Shown here: positions 11,131 to 22,776 of the stretch, piece by piece
Layout: each line of letters opens with the position of its first letter
How positions within the stretch are numbered: position 1 is the stretch's first letter
Assembly: GCA_039654915.1 (NCBI GenBank)
Contig: CM077599.1
Span: forward strand, 1,614,501-1,678,500
Length of the DNA stretch: 64,000 bases
Origin: Aquilaria yunnanensis
Taxonomy: Eukaryota > Streptophyta > Magnoliopsida > Malvales > Thymelaeaceae
Direction: 5' to 3'
The notes under the pieces: model-generated
What the model saw: the letters and a program-made list of their open reading frames with translations, nothing else
Told to the model about the DNA's origin: nothing
Database searches by the model: none
Made by a program: the position numbers and the translations under genes

Positions 11131-11507
11131 GCCTTGTAACATACTTCATCCTATTTTGCTACTTTCAAAAAGTCAAGTACTTAAGTGTTGAAACTCTTAA
11201 AGTGTGAAGGCTTACAGTAAAACAGAGGGTATTGGTGCGACCTAACGTATTTTAGAATGTTTCATCTTTCGGGGTCAAGCAAGGTAATTATTTCAATAAA
11301 GAGTGTCGTCTCTTGCAAAAGGCAATTATTCAAAAATAGGCTACCATAAAAGAACCACTGACATTGTATATGACAAAAGTTATATGAACAGTGAATTTAT
11401 AATGTTAATTAAAATGTAGGTATAATAGATTTGAAGAAATAAACACAAAAATATTTATGGGACATAACATTCAAACTTTTTTATTTAAAAAAAAAGTGAT
11501 GACAAGA

Positions 11508-11540
<33 letters not shown>

Positions 11541-12333
11541 TGGAGCAAACACAGGAGGGTCATGTCCCTGAAATGGTGAAATACCTTCATAGTGCTCATT
11601 TATTTTCAAGATAAATATATTCTAATCCCTGGTTAACCACTTTCATAGTTTCATGAATCCTAAACTATTTGAGGTGATAAACCACTTTCAATAGCAAGCT
11701 AAAATTTTCTACCTTTATTCATCCACCATTTTATCCCCAAACTCAGCAACGACTCTTCGAATTAAAGAGGTCTTGCTATCAATTTGTTGGCCATTTTATT
11801 GTACCTTTGAATTCATCTACTCGCAGTCCCAAGCCTTCATTCTTAAGCCGACAACCCTTATTTTAAATTCGGTGCCTGGGTATTTGAAATTTCAGTGAGA
11901 TTAAACCCAACAGTCAATTCACTCTGTATGATTCATGTTGCCTTACAGTTGGAGCATCACATACCTTGTAGTGTTTTCTTGTGTTCTTGCTGTTGTAAAT
12001 GGCAGTGTATTTTAGGTTCAATCGATTGTAGCTACTTTTGGGGCATTGACATTTTCTTTAAGATCTAAACTTTAATCGACTTAATCTTCTGTTGCAAACA
12101 AAATTGTGAGATGTATTAAGAGGTCTGACTTTAGGTAACATAATCTTTCTATTTTAGATGTCACTTTTGCACTCCCACTCTTGCTCTCAACTATCATTCT
12201 CATTCTTTTTACGTACTTGAGTTTTAAAATATGATGTTTTCTTTCTACTGCTCTCGCTCTTTTACGCTTTGGGTTATTTAGGACTCTTACTGATATTAGC
12301 TCTTTGTCTAGCTTGCAGGTGTTGTTGATTTTT
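11131..12333. other. Intergenic with (AAT)11 microsatellite
   Basis: Contains eleven AAT units at 11508-11540. Otherwise AT-rich sequence with no gene I can support. Confidence 0.5.
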
Positions 12334-12643
12334 GGAAAATATTACAAAAACCCTTTGAGATTTAACATAATCTACACTTTACCCTTCTATTTTAAAAAAA
12401 GTACCATTTTGCATTTACAAAGAATAGAATAGATTTACAGAGAAAAAAATTGATAATTAAAAATTTATATTAACTGTAAAATTAAGAAATTAAAATTACT
12501 GAAAAATGACTATTATACAGTTTAAACTATAATTTTAGAAGTTGTTGTTGAATAGTGTAAAAGAAGTAGGAACAAAGTGTAGGTTCTAAAAAATAAAGTA
12601 GTGCAGTATAGGTTAAGCTAGAAGGGCTTATTGTAAGTTTCTC
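12334..12643. mobile_element. Foldback MITE, copy 1 (shortened)
   Basis: Shares its ends and inner words with 15651-16080 and 46247-46690: an outer AAATTACAAAA-like end, an inner CTACACTTTACCC block, and the paired block AGTTTAAACTATAATTTTAGAAGTTGTTGTTG. It is about 120 bp shorter than the other two copies and its left half is more diverged. Confidence 0.65.
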
Positions 12644-12819
12644 TTGATTGTCTTTTAGCAGTTTTCAAAAAATATGATTCAATTGTGTTATCAGCTAGTA
12701 GTGTGGGCTACAAATAGAAGCTTAAGTTCATCAAAATAACTTGTTTTTACTTTTATACCTTTTTTGCCCAAAAATAATTTTCTTTAAAAGTCAATCATTA
12801 CTAGAAAAATGTAATTTAG

Positions 12820-13770
12820 CGATAACTAAAAACTGTCACTAATTAGAGATGGCAAATGGTCGCTAAAAGTCTAATGAAAGTTTAGTAGTAGGTATAGTCG
12901 CTAAAATTTAGTGACAGCTTGCCCTCTCTAAGATCCTAAAAATTAACAACAATTAGCCTTCACTAAGTTTCAGCTAAATTTAATGATGACTTACTCTCGC
13001 TGGTTAGTCATATTCTATGCTAACTTGCCATCTCCTTTAACCTAGATAACCTTTTCTAATATATGTAATGCAGTGGAAATATGTACCTTAAAGTCTAGTG
13101 AAAGTTTAGCAACGGTTGTCTGTTGCTAAAATTTAATGACGGCATGTCTTTGCTAATTTACCATGTGGGTGTCACTAAATTTAGTGACGACTTGCCCTCG
13201 CTAATATCTTAAAAATTAGTGACGGGTAGCTTTTGCTAAGTCTCGGCTAAATTTAATGATGGCTTTCTTTCACTGGTTAGTCATATTTTATGCTAACTTG
13301 TAATCTTTTTTAACCCAGATAACCTTTTTCTAACATATGTAATACAGTGGAAATATGTTTCTAAAAGTCATGTGAAAGTTTAGCGATGACTGTTAGTCAC
13401 TTAAATTCGCTAACGACATGCCTTCGCTAATTTAACGATAGCTAATCGTCACAAAATTTAGTGATGGCTTGCCTTCATTAATTTAATGACAGCTAACCAT
13501 TGCTAAATTTAGTGATGGCTTGCCCTCACTAATTTAGCAATAGTTAATTGTCGCTCCTTAAATTTAGTGATTGTTTGTTCTCTTTAAGATCCTAAAAATT
13601 AGCAACAGTTAATTTTTGCTAAGTCTCAACTAAATTTAATGATGGCTTGCTCTTGCTAGTTAGTCATATTTTACGCTAACTTACCATCTCCTTTAACCCA
13701 AATAACCTTTATCAACAGTTAGTTATTGCTAAATTTAGTGATGACTTGCGTTAATTATTTATGACTTGTT
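12820..13770. repeat. Left subterminal repeats of the CACTA element
   Basis: Many copies of short words such as TTTAGTGACGGCTTGCC, CGCTAATTTAGCGA and TTAGCAACGGTTGTC occur in both orientations. A longer block containing GCTAACTTGCCATCTCCTTTAACC also recurs near 13020, 13295 and 13680, so this arm has grown by internal duplication. Confidence 0.8.
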
Positions 13771-13996
13771 TAATTGACTAAGTAAAATAATTAGAAAATT
13801 ATTTCTTTAAACATGTTTATTAATAAATGAATAATTAAGTTTATCCATTATTTAATCTTATAAAATCTCATTGTAACATGGACTTATTATTAAAACAAAT
13901 AATTATATTTAAAATGTTGTAGGCTTACATAACAAAGGTTAATTGTTGCTAGGTTTTTGGGATTTACGAAAGGCTAGCCCTTGCTAGATTTTTCAG

Positions 13997-14555
13997 GCTT
14001 CTGTTTCTATTGAATATAATGAAACTTTGGCTGGTACCAAGGTCAAAGTTTGGTGGCCTATAGATAAAAAAGTAAGTGTGGTTATTGTAGCTTGTTTGTT
14101 AACTTTTAGAAGATTAATGTTTAATAGTGTGATCTGCTAAAGGTTTTTTGCTTTCATTGTTTTGTATGTTGTGAGGTTATGGAGTTTGTCCTTATTACAT
14201 TGTTTTCATTGCTGTGCTTTTTTTTTCTTTACGAAGGTTGATGATTCTTCACAAGTTGGATATACTAAAGGTTTGCATTCTCTTGTAATTTAACATAATG
14301 CACAACATGTGGTAGGTTTTATGAAGGTGTTGTTGATTCGTTTAATCCCATAAAAAAAAGCACAAGGTAAAAAAAATCTTACAGATGATTGTCTTTTATT
14401 TTTTTTTTCTTTTTCCTCTTTTCAGCCTACTACTTTGTATGAGTAAATGGTTGTGTCATTCTTTTATAAGTTGTATACATTGATGTGATGAAGAAGTACT
14501 GAATCTGAGAAGAGAAAAATGGGAGGTTATTGCAGATGAAAATAAATCAAGTTAG
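13997..14555 (+). pseudogene. Captured PDS5-like Tudor domain exons inside CACTA element
   Basis: Three exon-like pieces with splice signals follow a PDS5-type Tudor domain in order. Piece 1 (13997-14071, after TTTCAG, before GTAAGT) contains GTKVKVWWPIDKK. Piece 2 (14316-14366, before GTAAAA) reads FYEGVVDSFNPIKKKHK. Piece 3 (about 14471-14555) reads VYID, then after a single missing base near 14485, DEEVLNLRREKWEVIADE, with a stop at 14553-14555. These are the core strands of the Tudor-like domain of plant sister-chromatid cohesion protein PDS5. The retained introns show capture from genomic DNA rather than from mRNA. The missing base breaks the frame, so it is a decayed fragment and not a working gene. 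The parent gene is not in this window. Confidence 0.85.
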
Positions 14556-15169
14556 GCAAAGAAGTTACCTAAATCTGTGTTGCTATCTTTGGTACCATAT
14601 TTAAATATGGATCTGACTATAGCTTTTCACAGAGTGAGTGAATTGATTATGCAAGTCTTGATGCTTCACCTGAAAGGCCAGTGATGCTTGATTGCTAGAT
14701 GCTTTCGTGGGGAGTGATGTGCTGCTCTGTATGACCAGGTGTTAGGGAGATTTGCAGAATAATGGGCTAAAGGAGTGGAATAGTGGCTATCTATGCTAAT
14801 GTCCAGTTCATGAGTTATGACCATAGTAGGTTGGCATTTGGGCAAGGGTTATCGATGTCTCATATATGCTTTGACTGTTATGGGTGGCAATAGGTTTTGG
14901 CTAGAACACATTTTGGAACCATATGTGATATTTGCTATGTTGTGTATTAATTAACTGGTTGAATGACATTTGTTGATGTATTCTATATTTGTGGATATAT
15001 GGAATTTGCTTTTGTTATATGATTTTCAGAATTGTTCAGACATGATAATTTTGAATTAATGAAAACTACTTTAGTATCCTAGTTGTTGCACTTATGTGGA
15101 ATCAATGACAATATTGGAATGTATGTAGGAGGATTAAAAAATGGATAGGACGAGCTACTAGGAATTGTT

Positions 15170-15515
15170 TACATAAACTAGTGAAGGCCAACTGTTACAA
15201 ACTAGTGACGACTAATTGTCACTAAATTAACGACAGTCAGCTCTCATTAAATTAGCAACGGTTAGCCCTTGCTAAATTAGTGACGGTTAGCCGTTGCTAA
15301 ATTAGTGATAATTGCTAGTCACTAATTTCACAAACTTAGCGATAGTCAGCATTCACTAAATTTAGTGACGGCTTAGCTTCACCAACTTATTAACAGTGAC
15401 TAACCATCGCTAACTTATTGGCAAGAGGTCGGTGCTGGATAATTAGTTACCATCGTCTTTGTGAAGGCTGGCCGTTGCTAACTAGCGACAATAGCCATCA
15501 CTAAAACCTATTTTT
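15170..15515. repeat. Right subterminal repeats of the CACTA element
   Basis: Short direct and inverted words such as CTAGTGACGACTAATTGTC, AGTGACGGTTAGCCGTTGC and TTAGTGACGGCTTAGC, matching those of the left arm. This arm is shorter than the left one. Confidence 0.85.
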
Positions 15516-15650
15516 TTAGTAGTGAATATTATCTAGGCATAATAATCCATTGAAAATAAATTTTATAGTTTTATTAAAATTTTATGAATTTTTTAATGAC
15601 TATAAAAAGAAAAATTTTTATAAAAATTTAGTAATATGATAAATGTTTTA

Positions 15651-16080
15651 GGGAAACTTAGAATTACCTCATTGAGGTATGCCTTAATTTACAGTTTGCC
15701 CCTATATTTTTTACATTGTCTGATAACAATTTTTAAAACTGTATTTAAACTGTACGATAGTCATTTTTTAATAATTTCAATCTCTCTAATATTTGTTTAT
15801 AGTTAATAAAAATTTTAAATTATTAGCTTTTCCTCTCTATAAATGTTTTTTTTTTCTCTATGTGTATGCATATCAGTATTTTTTAATGGTCGGTTGATTG
15901 TGAAAAAAGTATCAAAAAATTTGAAATAACTAGAGCATGGTAATCAAATAGTTTAAATTGGAGTTTTAAAAGTTGTTGTTAGACACTGTAAAGGAAATAT
16001 GGGGTAAAGTGTATATTTTTAAAATAGAGGGTGCAAAGTGTAGTTAGACGAAACCATATGAGAGCTTTTGTAATTTTCTC
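15651..16080. mobile_element. Foldback MITE, copy 2
   Basis: About 430 bp, nearly self-complementary: the left block (ACATTGTCTGATAACAATTT...AAACTGTATTTAAACTG) pairs with the right block (TAGTTTAAATTGGAGTTTT...AGTTGTTGTTAGACACTGT). The right end GAGCTTTTGTAATTTTC is shared with copy 3. It starts 127 bp beyond the CACTA element. Confidence 0.75.
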
Positions 16081-16360
16081 AAGATTTCAATACGGTTTTT
16101 GCTTTGTGGTCAGCACCGTGGTCCAGCTAAATTCAATTGAGAAAAGGCTCAACCCCTTTTTTGTGGTCCTATGGTTGGATCAGTAGGTGAACTTTGCATT
16201 TTTTTTCCAATTACAGGAAATTTTGAGGGCGCCAGAGAGAGGATAGACATGGCAAAGTCACCATCCTAGAGATTAGATCAGAGAATGGAAGAGTGGAGCC
16301 AATCACAGATTAGGATCTCCCCTTCCTCGAGCGCTGGCTGTCGAGAGGAATGCTGTTAAT

Positions 16361-16901
16361 TAGAGATGAGCAAAATTTAGGTTATATAAAAAAAAATTTA
16401 AAAATTTAAAAAAATTAATTTTTGTTTACCTATTTTAAGTGTACTTTCAATTTTTGATTATAACCGAAAACTGATATATAAGTTTGATTCGGTTTTTGGT
16501 TTAATTCAATTAAAATTCAGTTAACCAAATTAACTAAATTTTTATTATACTAGTATTTATGTTCAAAATTTAGAAAGGATTATATATGTGATGGATGTTT
16601 GTTATATGTATATATGTAATATTTAGATTTAAAATGAATTATAGATATTTACTATATGATTAGAATATATGTTTAAATTAAAATATATTATGGATATTTG
16701 AGGTTTGAATGTGTACACATACAATTCGATTATCTTAACTGTAAACTAAATAACCAAAATATTTTTTTAGTATCTCAGTTTTCTCTTACAATTCAATCTA
16801 TTCAATTATTAATATATAAGATTGAAAACTGAACAAATTCAATTATTCAGTTTTTGTGAAAAAATAAAAATAAAAATAAAAAAACCAATTGTTCACATCT
16901 A
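16361..16901. mobile_element. Probable hAT-type MITE
   Basis: Begins TAGAGATGAGCAAAATT and ends CCAATTGTTCACATCTA; the reverse complement TAGATGTGAACAATTGG resembles the start, like TAGGGNTGAGCAAA ends of plant hAT-type MITEs. The interior is very AT-rich and repeats phrases such as GGTTTAATTCAATTAAAATTC. A clean 8-bp target duplication was not found, although TGCTGTT occurs just outside on both sides. Confidence 0.45.
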
Positions 16902-19746
16902 CCATCAACTAGGGTGCTGTTGGCCACTAACACCAATTAAGATCTCCCCGGTGGTTCCTCGATAGTTGGCTTGGTACTTCGAGTACCAAAAAAGTATAGT
17001 AGCTAGTACTAGGTCTAAGTATTTGATTATTTCAATTTGAATTAAACCAAATTAGCTGGTTTTTAATTTTTAGCTATTAAAAATTAAATTAACTGAAAAT
17101 GGAATAAAAATCAATCAAAACTGAATTGAACTTTTCAGTTTGATTATGCTTGGACCAAAATAACTGAAATTAGTAAAGCTCTTATTACATCCATTAAAAA
17201 TACACTAGCTAAGAAATTCAACATAATTACTCAACAAAATATAAAGTAGTAATCTATCTAAGTTTCAAAAATCCTAAATAGTCAATTTCACAAGTCACCA
17301 AGCCAAGATTTGAATTTAAATTTTCATATTCTACTACAATTCTAATAAATGGAAAATAGTGAGAATATCACTAAAAAGTGTTCTTGAGCTCCAACTTTCA
17401 CGCCACCATTTCGGCACTTCCTAATCAGTGAAATGTCAAATTATTAGAAAATCCAAATTCAGAACAAAAAGGAGAAGAGAAAGTTAATGCGTCCACTCAG
17501 TACAAAACAATCTGCATCTCTTCGTCTTATTCCTGAAGCTCTACTCGAATTGCTGGTTTCAGTCAACAGATCTAAAATTCCCTCTCTGCTGCGGGTCCTC
17601 ATCTTCCCCGGAAAATTTATTAAAAGAGTAATTAACTTTTAAAAAAATTATTTAAAAATGCTTTTGTATCTTCTAAATTGTAGACTGATCTATAGATTGT
17701 GTGAGAAGTCAACAAAATTGATAATAATGCGTTAAATAACTCACCATGACAAAGACCGGTAAACGTACTATGATGTTTTGAACTTTTTTGAAATCCAGTT
17801 TCTTTTTTCCTAAACAATAAGGAAAATTACAGAAATTCATTCAAGGTCTAGCCTGACTTACATTTGACCCCCCTTATTGCAAAAAATCCTATGGTTTGCT
17901 CCCTGAAACAGCGTCTCCAGACTCTCCACAACTCTGTTAAACCAACAAAAAAAAGGGCAAACCCACCTTTTCTTTTATCTTCTCTACATGAAAACTATGA
18001 TCCTTTAACACACCTAACGAACTAGTCACATCCATGATTGGCAAATTTTACAGTGATATTCCTTCTGCCTCTACCCCTAGAACTTCACCAAAAGCTTTCA
18101 CCTTTATCAATTTGAAATGAAGTCAGGCTGGATCCCCGATTGGTTCTAACCCAGTTGAACCCGACTTTGCCACTGCCATAGTAAAAAAAAAAAAAAGAAT
18201 TGCCAAGCCAATCGAATGTCCGTTTGGTGCAGAAATCCAAACAAATTTGTCCCAATCCAGCTCTGTCTATGTTCTCTAATCCTTAATCTGCTCTAGTTTT
18301 GTGTTATTTGTTACTACTTGATACTCCTATCACTAGTATTTTTATTAACTCTCACATACGCTTTTCATCCTTGGGTGAAGGTTGATCGATTCTTTCTTCT
18401 TATTTTCCATTTTCCAAGATCTTTATGCTTAGATGTTTTGGCTGATTGATTACTTTATGGCAAAGATAATCAACGATCGTCATCCTGGGAATTGTTTGGT
18501 GTCATAAGCTCGTTCGGGCTAACAAAATGCCTCCCGGTTGGGGCTGAGACATGGAGTATGGGGTTGGTGTTGGTAGCAAAGAGCCAAGTGGTTAAGATGG
18601 GTAGCAGCTGCTACGGTCACATGTGTCATCAACATGACTACGATACAAAAGTAAGGATAGTACAACCTGAGCATTTTATTGAATAGTTTAAATTTGAGCT
18701 CGAATTTTTTATTATTGAGTTAGAGCATAATGAGTTTCAAGCTGCATTTTAAGTTCTAGCTCTTAACTAACTAATCTTTAAACCTAGTGGTGTTTTGCAC
18801 GAATTCTTTTCCAGTCTAATAAGCATAATGTTTTTTAATTTGAAAAAATAACATTAATTTTATTTTTAATATATCTAAATCCTAAAATTTTAATTTCTAT
18901 TCCTTATATCAAGTTTGAATCTCGAATTAAGTTTGGATTGAATTCACGCCTCAAATCAAGTTTCGAGCTTATTGAACCACTGAGCTAAGCTCAAACCCTT
19001 TCAAGCCGAGCTTAAGTTCGAGTTTACAAAGTAATGAAGTCAAAGCTTACTAGTTTGAGGGAAATTTTAAGTTTTTAAAATTAGAAGAGGCAAATGTAGG
19101 TAATGTAGATTACAGTAAACCTCAATGTTTCTATAATTTTCGCTAAAAAAAAAAGAGTGCACGGGTTAAAGAAAATGGCAAAAATCTTAAAGTGAACCAA
19201 GAACATAAGATTTTAAATTAATTGTTAAAGTATATTGCGTCATTAAAAAATTCAAGGGATTCAACTTGATGATGTACCTTAAAAAAAAACTTGATTAGGA
19301 TTCGATCTCGTATAAGTTTATACGTATTTCTACATGCACGTATTTCTCGTATGATTACAGGTAGCTTTGAACCGTCCACGCAGCCGTTGTCGTCTCTGAT
19401 GGTCTTTTAGAAAAATTGTTGCTTAGAGTTAGATTTAGAGGAGAGTATGAAAATTTTAGAAAGCCTTGCTGGATACCAATGAAAGGTCAAGCGAAATAAA
19501 CTTACCAGTCAACAGACGAACTACCATTCTCGTTCACGTCCCAAGAAATGCTACCACCAGTCTTGTTTTCTCTTGCTCTACGCTCCCCGTTCTGTTTCAC
19601 TCTTGCACACATCGACATTCCCTGGAAGCAAAAGGTCCGATTCTCCCCTGTCTCTAGCCATTCTCTCTTCTTCGCAACTCTTTTAATCTCAGCCTCGCTT
19701 CCGTCTCTCCAACAACTCGAATTGCTCCCCCGTTGATCGGTTGATT
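16902..19746. other. Intergenic and promoter region of the Rab gene
   Basis: No gene supported. Between about 17030 and 17170 the sequence repeats the AT-rich phrasing of the MITE before it. At about 18690-19050 words like TTGAGCTCGAATTTTT and CAAGCCGAGCTTAAGTTCGAG suggest a further old hAT-like remnant. The last 200 bases before 19747 are C/T-rich and probably the leader of the Rab gene. Short frames at 17632, 18492 and 19466 have no recognisable content. Confidence 0.4.
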
Positions 19747-22700
19747 ATGGCCAGAACAAGCAGCAAGAACATACAAGCCAAGCTGGTGGGTATGTCTAGC
19801 CTTTTGAGCAAAGCAAAAATATCTTTTTTTTTCAGTGTTTTATCGATTGATTTTGAGTTTTAAGTTAGAGGATGTTTTTGGATCTTTTATAAACCCTGAT
19901 CTCGCGTCGGTCAGTATGTTTTGTTCGGGTTGGTTTTGTTGCTCTTAGTGTGAAATGGGAACTATGAACGTAGAGCCCTTTTGTAGAATTTCTTTTCGTT
20001 AGTAGTATATAATTATTCAGAAACGTTGCTGCCATCACTCTCATATTTGAACAAAAGGGAGATGCATGCTTCATGTGACATACGGTCGTTTAACTTGGGA
20101 TCAAGGAGTTCTTGGAATGAGCTGGTTGGGTTCTTTGTTGGACAATGCATGTGGTTCTTGGTCATCACTCAGCCCCGTTTTGTGTTCCAAGTAGAGAATA
20201 TTGGATTGATTCTTGAGCCCAAATGAGCAAGTTGATCCTGTTTTACATGATATCGAGATTTCATCACGCTCTCCTTCACCTTGCTTGTGTTTGTATAACG
20301 ATTTCGCACATAATTGCATAATACTAAGTATCTCAGGATTATACTTCTGAATTATCACAAACGAAAGGCATTAACATGACCGTTGTATTAGGTACTTTTG
20401 GGGGATATGGGAGCTGGGAAGACAAGTATTGTACTGAGATTTGTCAAAGGCCAATTTTTCGACTTCCAGGTTCTGATTTCAACCTTTCTTCATATGCCCC
20501 TTATTCTCCCCTCTTTCTCTTCTTTTGTGGTCTATTTTATCATTAGATCTCATGATGAATTTCATCTGATACAACTTTGAGTTTCAGGAGTCCACTATTG
20601 GAGCTGCCTTCTTTACTCAGGTGCTTTCATTGAATGAAGCCATAATAAAGTTTGATATATGGGACACAGCTGGGCAGGAAAGATACCATAGCTTGGCTCC
20701 TATGTATTACCGCGGTGCTGCTGCAGCTGTTGTAGTCTATGATATCACAAGCATGGTAGCTGCTTCCCTTTTTTTTATTCTTTCACTGTTATATAGGGTT
20801 TGCATACGGCATCTGTATGCGTATACACTTCTTTTTCAGAAAGGCTGACTTTTTGGGCTGTATTAGCACCCTTTCAAAGGTAACCAATCCATTAGATGAT
20901 AGCAAGATTAGGCCATCCACCATTTCTTGAATTTTTTTGCACTTAATAACATTACTAGCTCAGAGTCATTTGGGCTCATTCATTGAGCTTTCATTTCAAA
21001 AGCTCATGGCCTGTCTCTCTGGTGTGAGCCAGAGTTAGGAATAACATCTGGACCAATAAATGTCTCCCGGAACCAATAAAGTCCACTCTTAGAATGTCCC
21101 TATGAAGATTGAGTAAAGGGCTGAACTTACTTGAAATTTATATGTACTTGATTATGATTATATGCAGGTCCGAATCATGAACCACATAATTGATTTCATG
21201 TTGGTTTCTATTGTATCAAATTTGTCCTAGCATAGAAGTGGAAAAAAGCAGCATTGCAATGAGTTCTATCATAGCTCATACCGCAAACATAACTTTCCCA
21301 TCACTTCTGACCCCACCTCACACACCCTGTGTGGCTAGGGATTTGATTCTTGGCCATGAGGTTTCACTAGGAGAAGCCATGGCAACTGGGCTCATTCATA
21401 TGTACATCGCGTGCTGCCTGTTTGTTGCTTAACTTGGTTTTTTTCTATATGTTAATGTAACAACAGTTGTTTTAGAACTCCTAATTTGATGATGAAGGGT
21501 TGGATTCGATCCTGAACATTTCATCTTTCTGTCTCTATCTCTTAAATACAGGCAACATAATTAATGAAAGTGGTTGTGCTGGCATCATCCTTTATTCTTT
21601 TATTGTCTTGAAGCTTGTTGGTTTACTGCAATGAAACATTTCCATCTTTTTAGGACTCATTTGTGCGAGCAAGGAAATGGGTTCAAGAACTGCAGAGACA
21701 AGGTAAGCAAAAACAAAAAGAAACCAAGAGAGATAGAGAGATAATTGTCTGTTTAGTAAGAAAACTTGTCAAAAACCTGATTGATTCAACTATTTGAATA
21801 TGCTGACTGCTGGAAGTTTAACATACTAATTGATTGGTACGTTAAACTGCTGTAGGAAATCCAAATTTGATCATGTTCTTGGTGGCCAACAAGGTTGACT
21901 TGGAAAAGAAGAGAAAAGTCGCTAATGAGGTATAAACCCAGCCCCCATCTGAATTATTTTCCTTGATTACATACCAACTGGGGCTGTAGCATGTACAAAA
22001 GGTTGGGCTAAGAAATAAAGCTATAGCTGGCAACTACTTTGGTTTTGCAAAAGCTCTTAAAAATTTTTAAGAACCAGTCACATGATGTTTTTGCAATTCC
22101 CATAAGGATGGTATCTTAGGTACTGGCTATGTGATGAGAGCCCCTTTCTAGTCTTTCACTTCAATGCATTGGCTGACACTCATGACATGGCTGTCTTCCC
22201 CTCTCTTTCAAAGAAAATTATTACACTATTGTTGTTGGTCATTGAAGTATAAAAAGCTTGTAATTTTTGTACAAAGAAGATCTTTTGTGTTCATGGACCC
22301 TCTGTCCGTCTTTTGAAGGAGGATTAGTCAAAAGGCCTGAAACAATAATGGAAAGTAATTCTTGTTTGCAACTCAAATTAAGCCATTCATTGAGAAAATA
22401 ATCATGATACATCTGCAGGAAGGCGAGCAATATGCCAAAGAAAATGGGATGGCATTTCTTGAAACATCTGCAAAGACTGCACAAAATGTCAACGAACTAT
22501 TCTATGAAATAGGTAATGGCATTTCTTATTCCTTTTGTATTGTTGTTTGGTCATAAATCCCATAAAAAAATGCTTGATCATTAATTATTCTCCAGTGAAT
22601 TGTTTCTCTCAAACTTTCTACTCGTTACTGCGGTGTTAGGAGATTTTGATCTCTTTGCAACACTGTCCCTTGTTGCAGCAAAAAGAGTGGCAAAAGCAGC

Positions 22701-22776
22701 TCCTTCACGCCCAACTGGAATGAAGCTCCATATGAGGCCACAAGAAAGTCGGAGAAGGTTTTTTTGTTGTTCTTGA
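19747..22776 (+). CDS. RABF2: Rab5/RABF2-type small GTPase (RHN1-like)
   Basis: Seven exons join in frame to 199 residues: 19747-19785, 20392-20469, 20588-20755, 21654-21702, 21856-21929, 22419-22512, 22679-22776. Every intron is GT-AG. All G boxes are present: GDMGAGKT (17-24), the Rab5 effector segment ESTIGAAFF (40-48), WDTAGQE (64-70), ANKVD (122-126) and ETSAK (151-155). The protein ends FFCCS, so a Cys pair near the C-terminus is available for geranylgeranylation; this separates it from the myristoylated RABF1/ARA6 type. Plant RABF2 proteins control vacuolar and endosomal transport at multivesicular endosomes; the sequence is closest to what I recall of tobacco RHN1. It differs from common family members by KVD where many have KGD or KAD, and by Arg residues in RARKWVQEL. 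It appears functional. Confidence 0.95.

Larger units (their letters stand above)
12796..15524. mobile_element. CACTA (En/Spm-type) non-autonomous element
   Basis: The left end is CATTACTAGAAAAATG and the right end, read on the other strand, is CACTACTAAAAAAATAGG; CACTA elements begin CACTACNAGAAAA. The 3-bp word AAT flanks both ends (12793-12795 and 15525-15527), the target duplication length of this superfamily. Subterminal regions at about 12820-13770 and 15170-15515 are crowded with variants of TTAGTGACGGTTAGCCGTCGCTAAATT in both orientations, the kind of repeat bound by transposase in this superfamily. The internal part has no transposase and instead holds exons of a PDS5-like Tudor domain. 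One C-to-T change spoils the canonical left terminus. Confidence 0.9.

Noticed and set aside
10965..11207. 80-aa ORF
   Set aside because: It lies at the end of the phrase repeat and its Tyr/Leu-rich translation only reflects the repeated words.
20026..20358. ORFs on both strands between Rab exons 1 and 2
   Set aside because: They are within an intron of a well-supported gene and show no domain.
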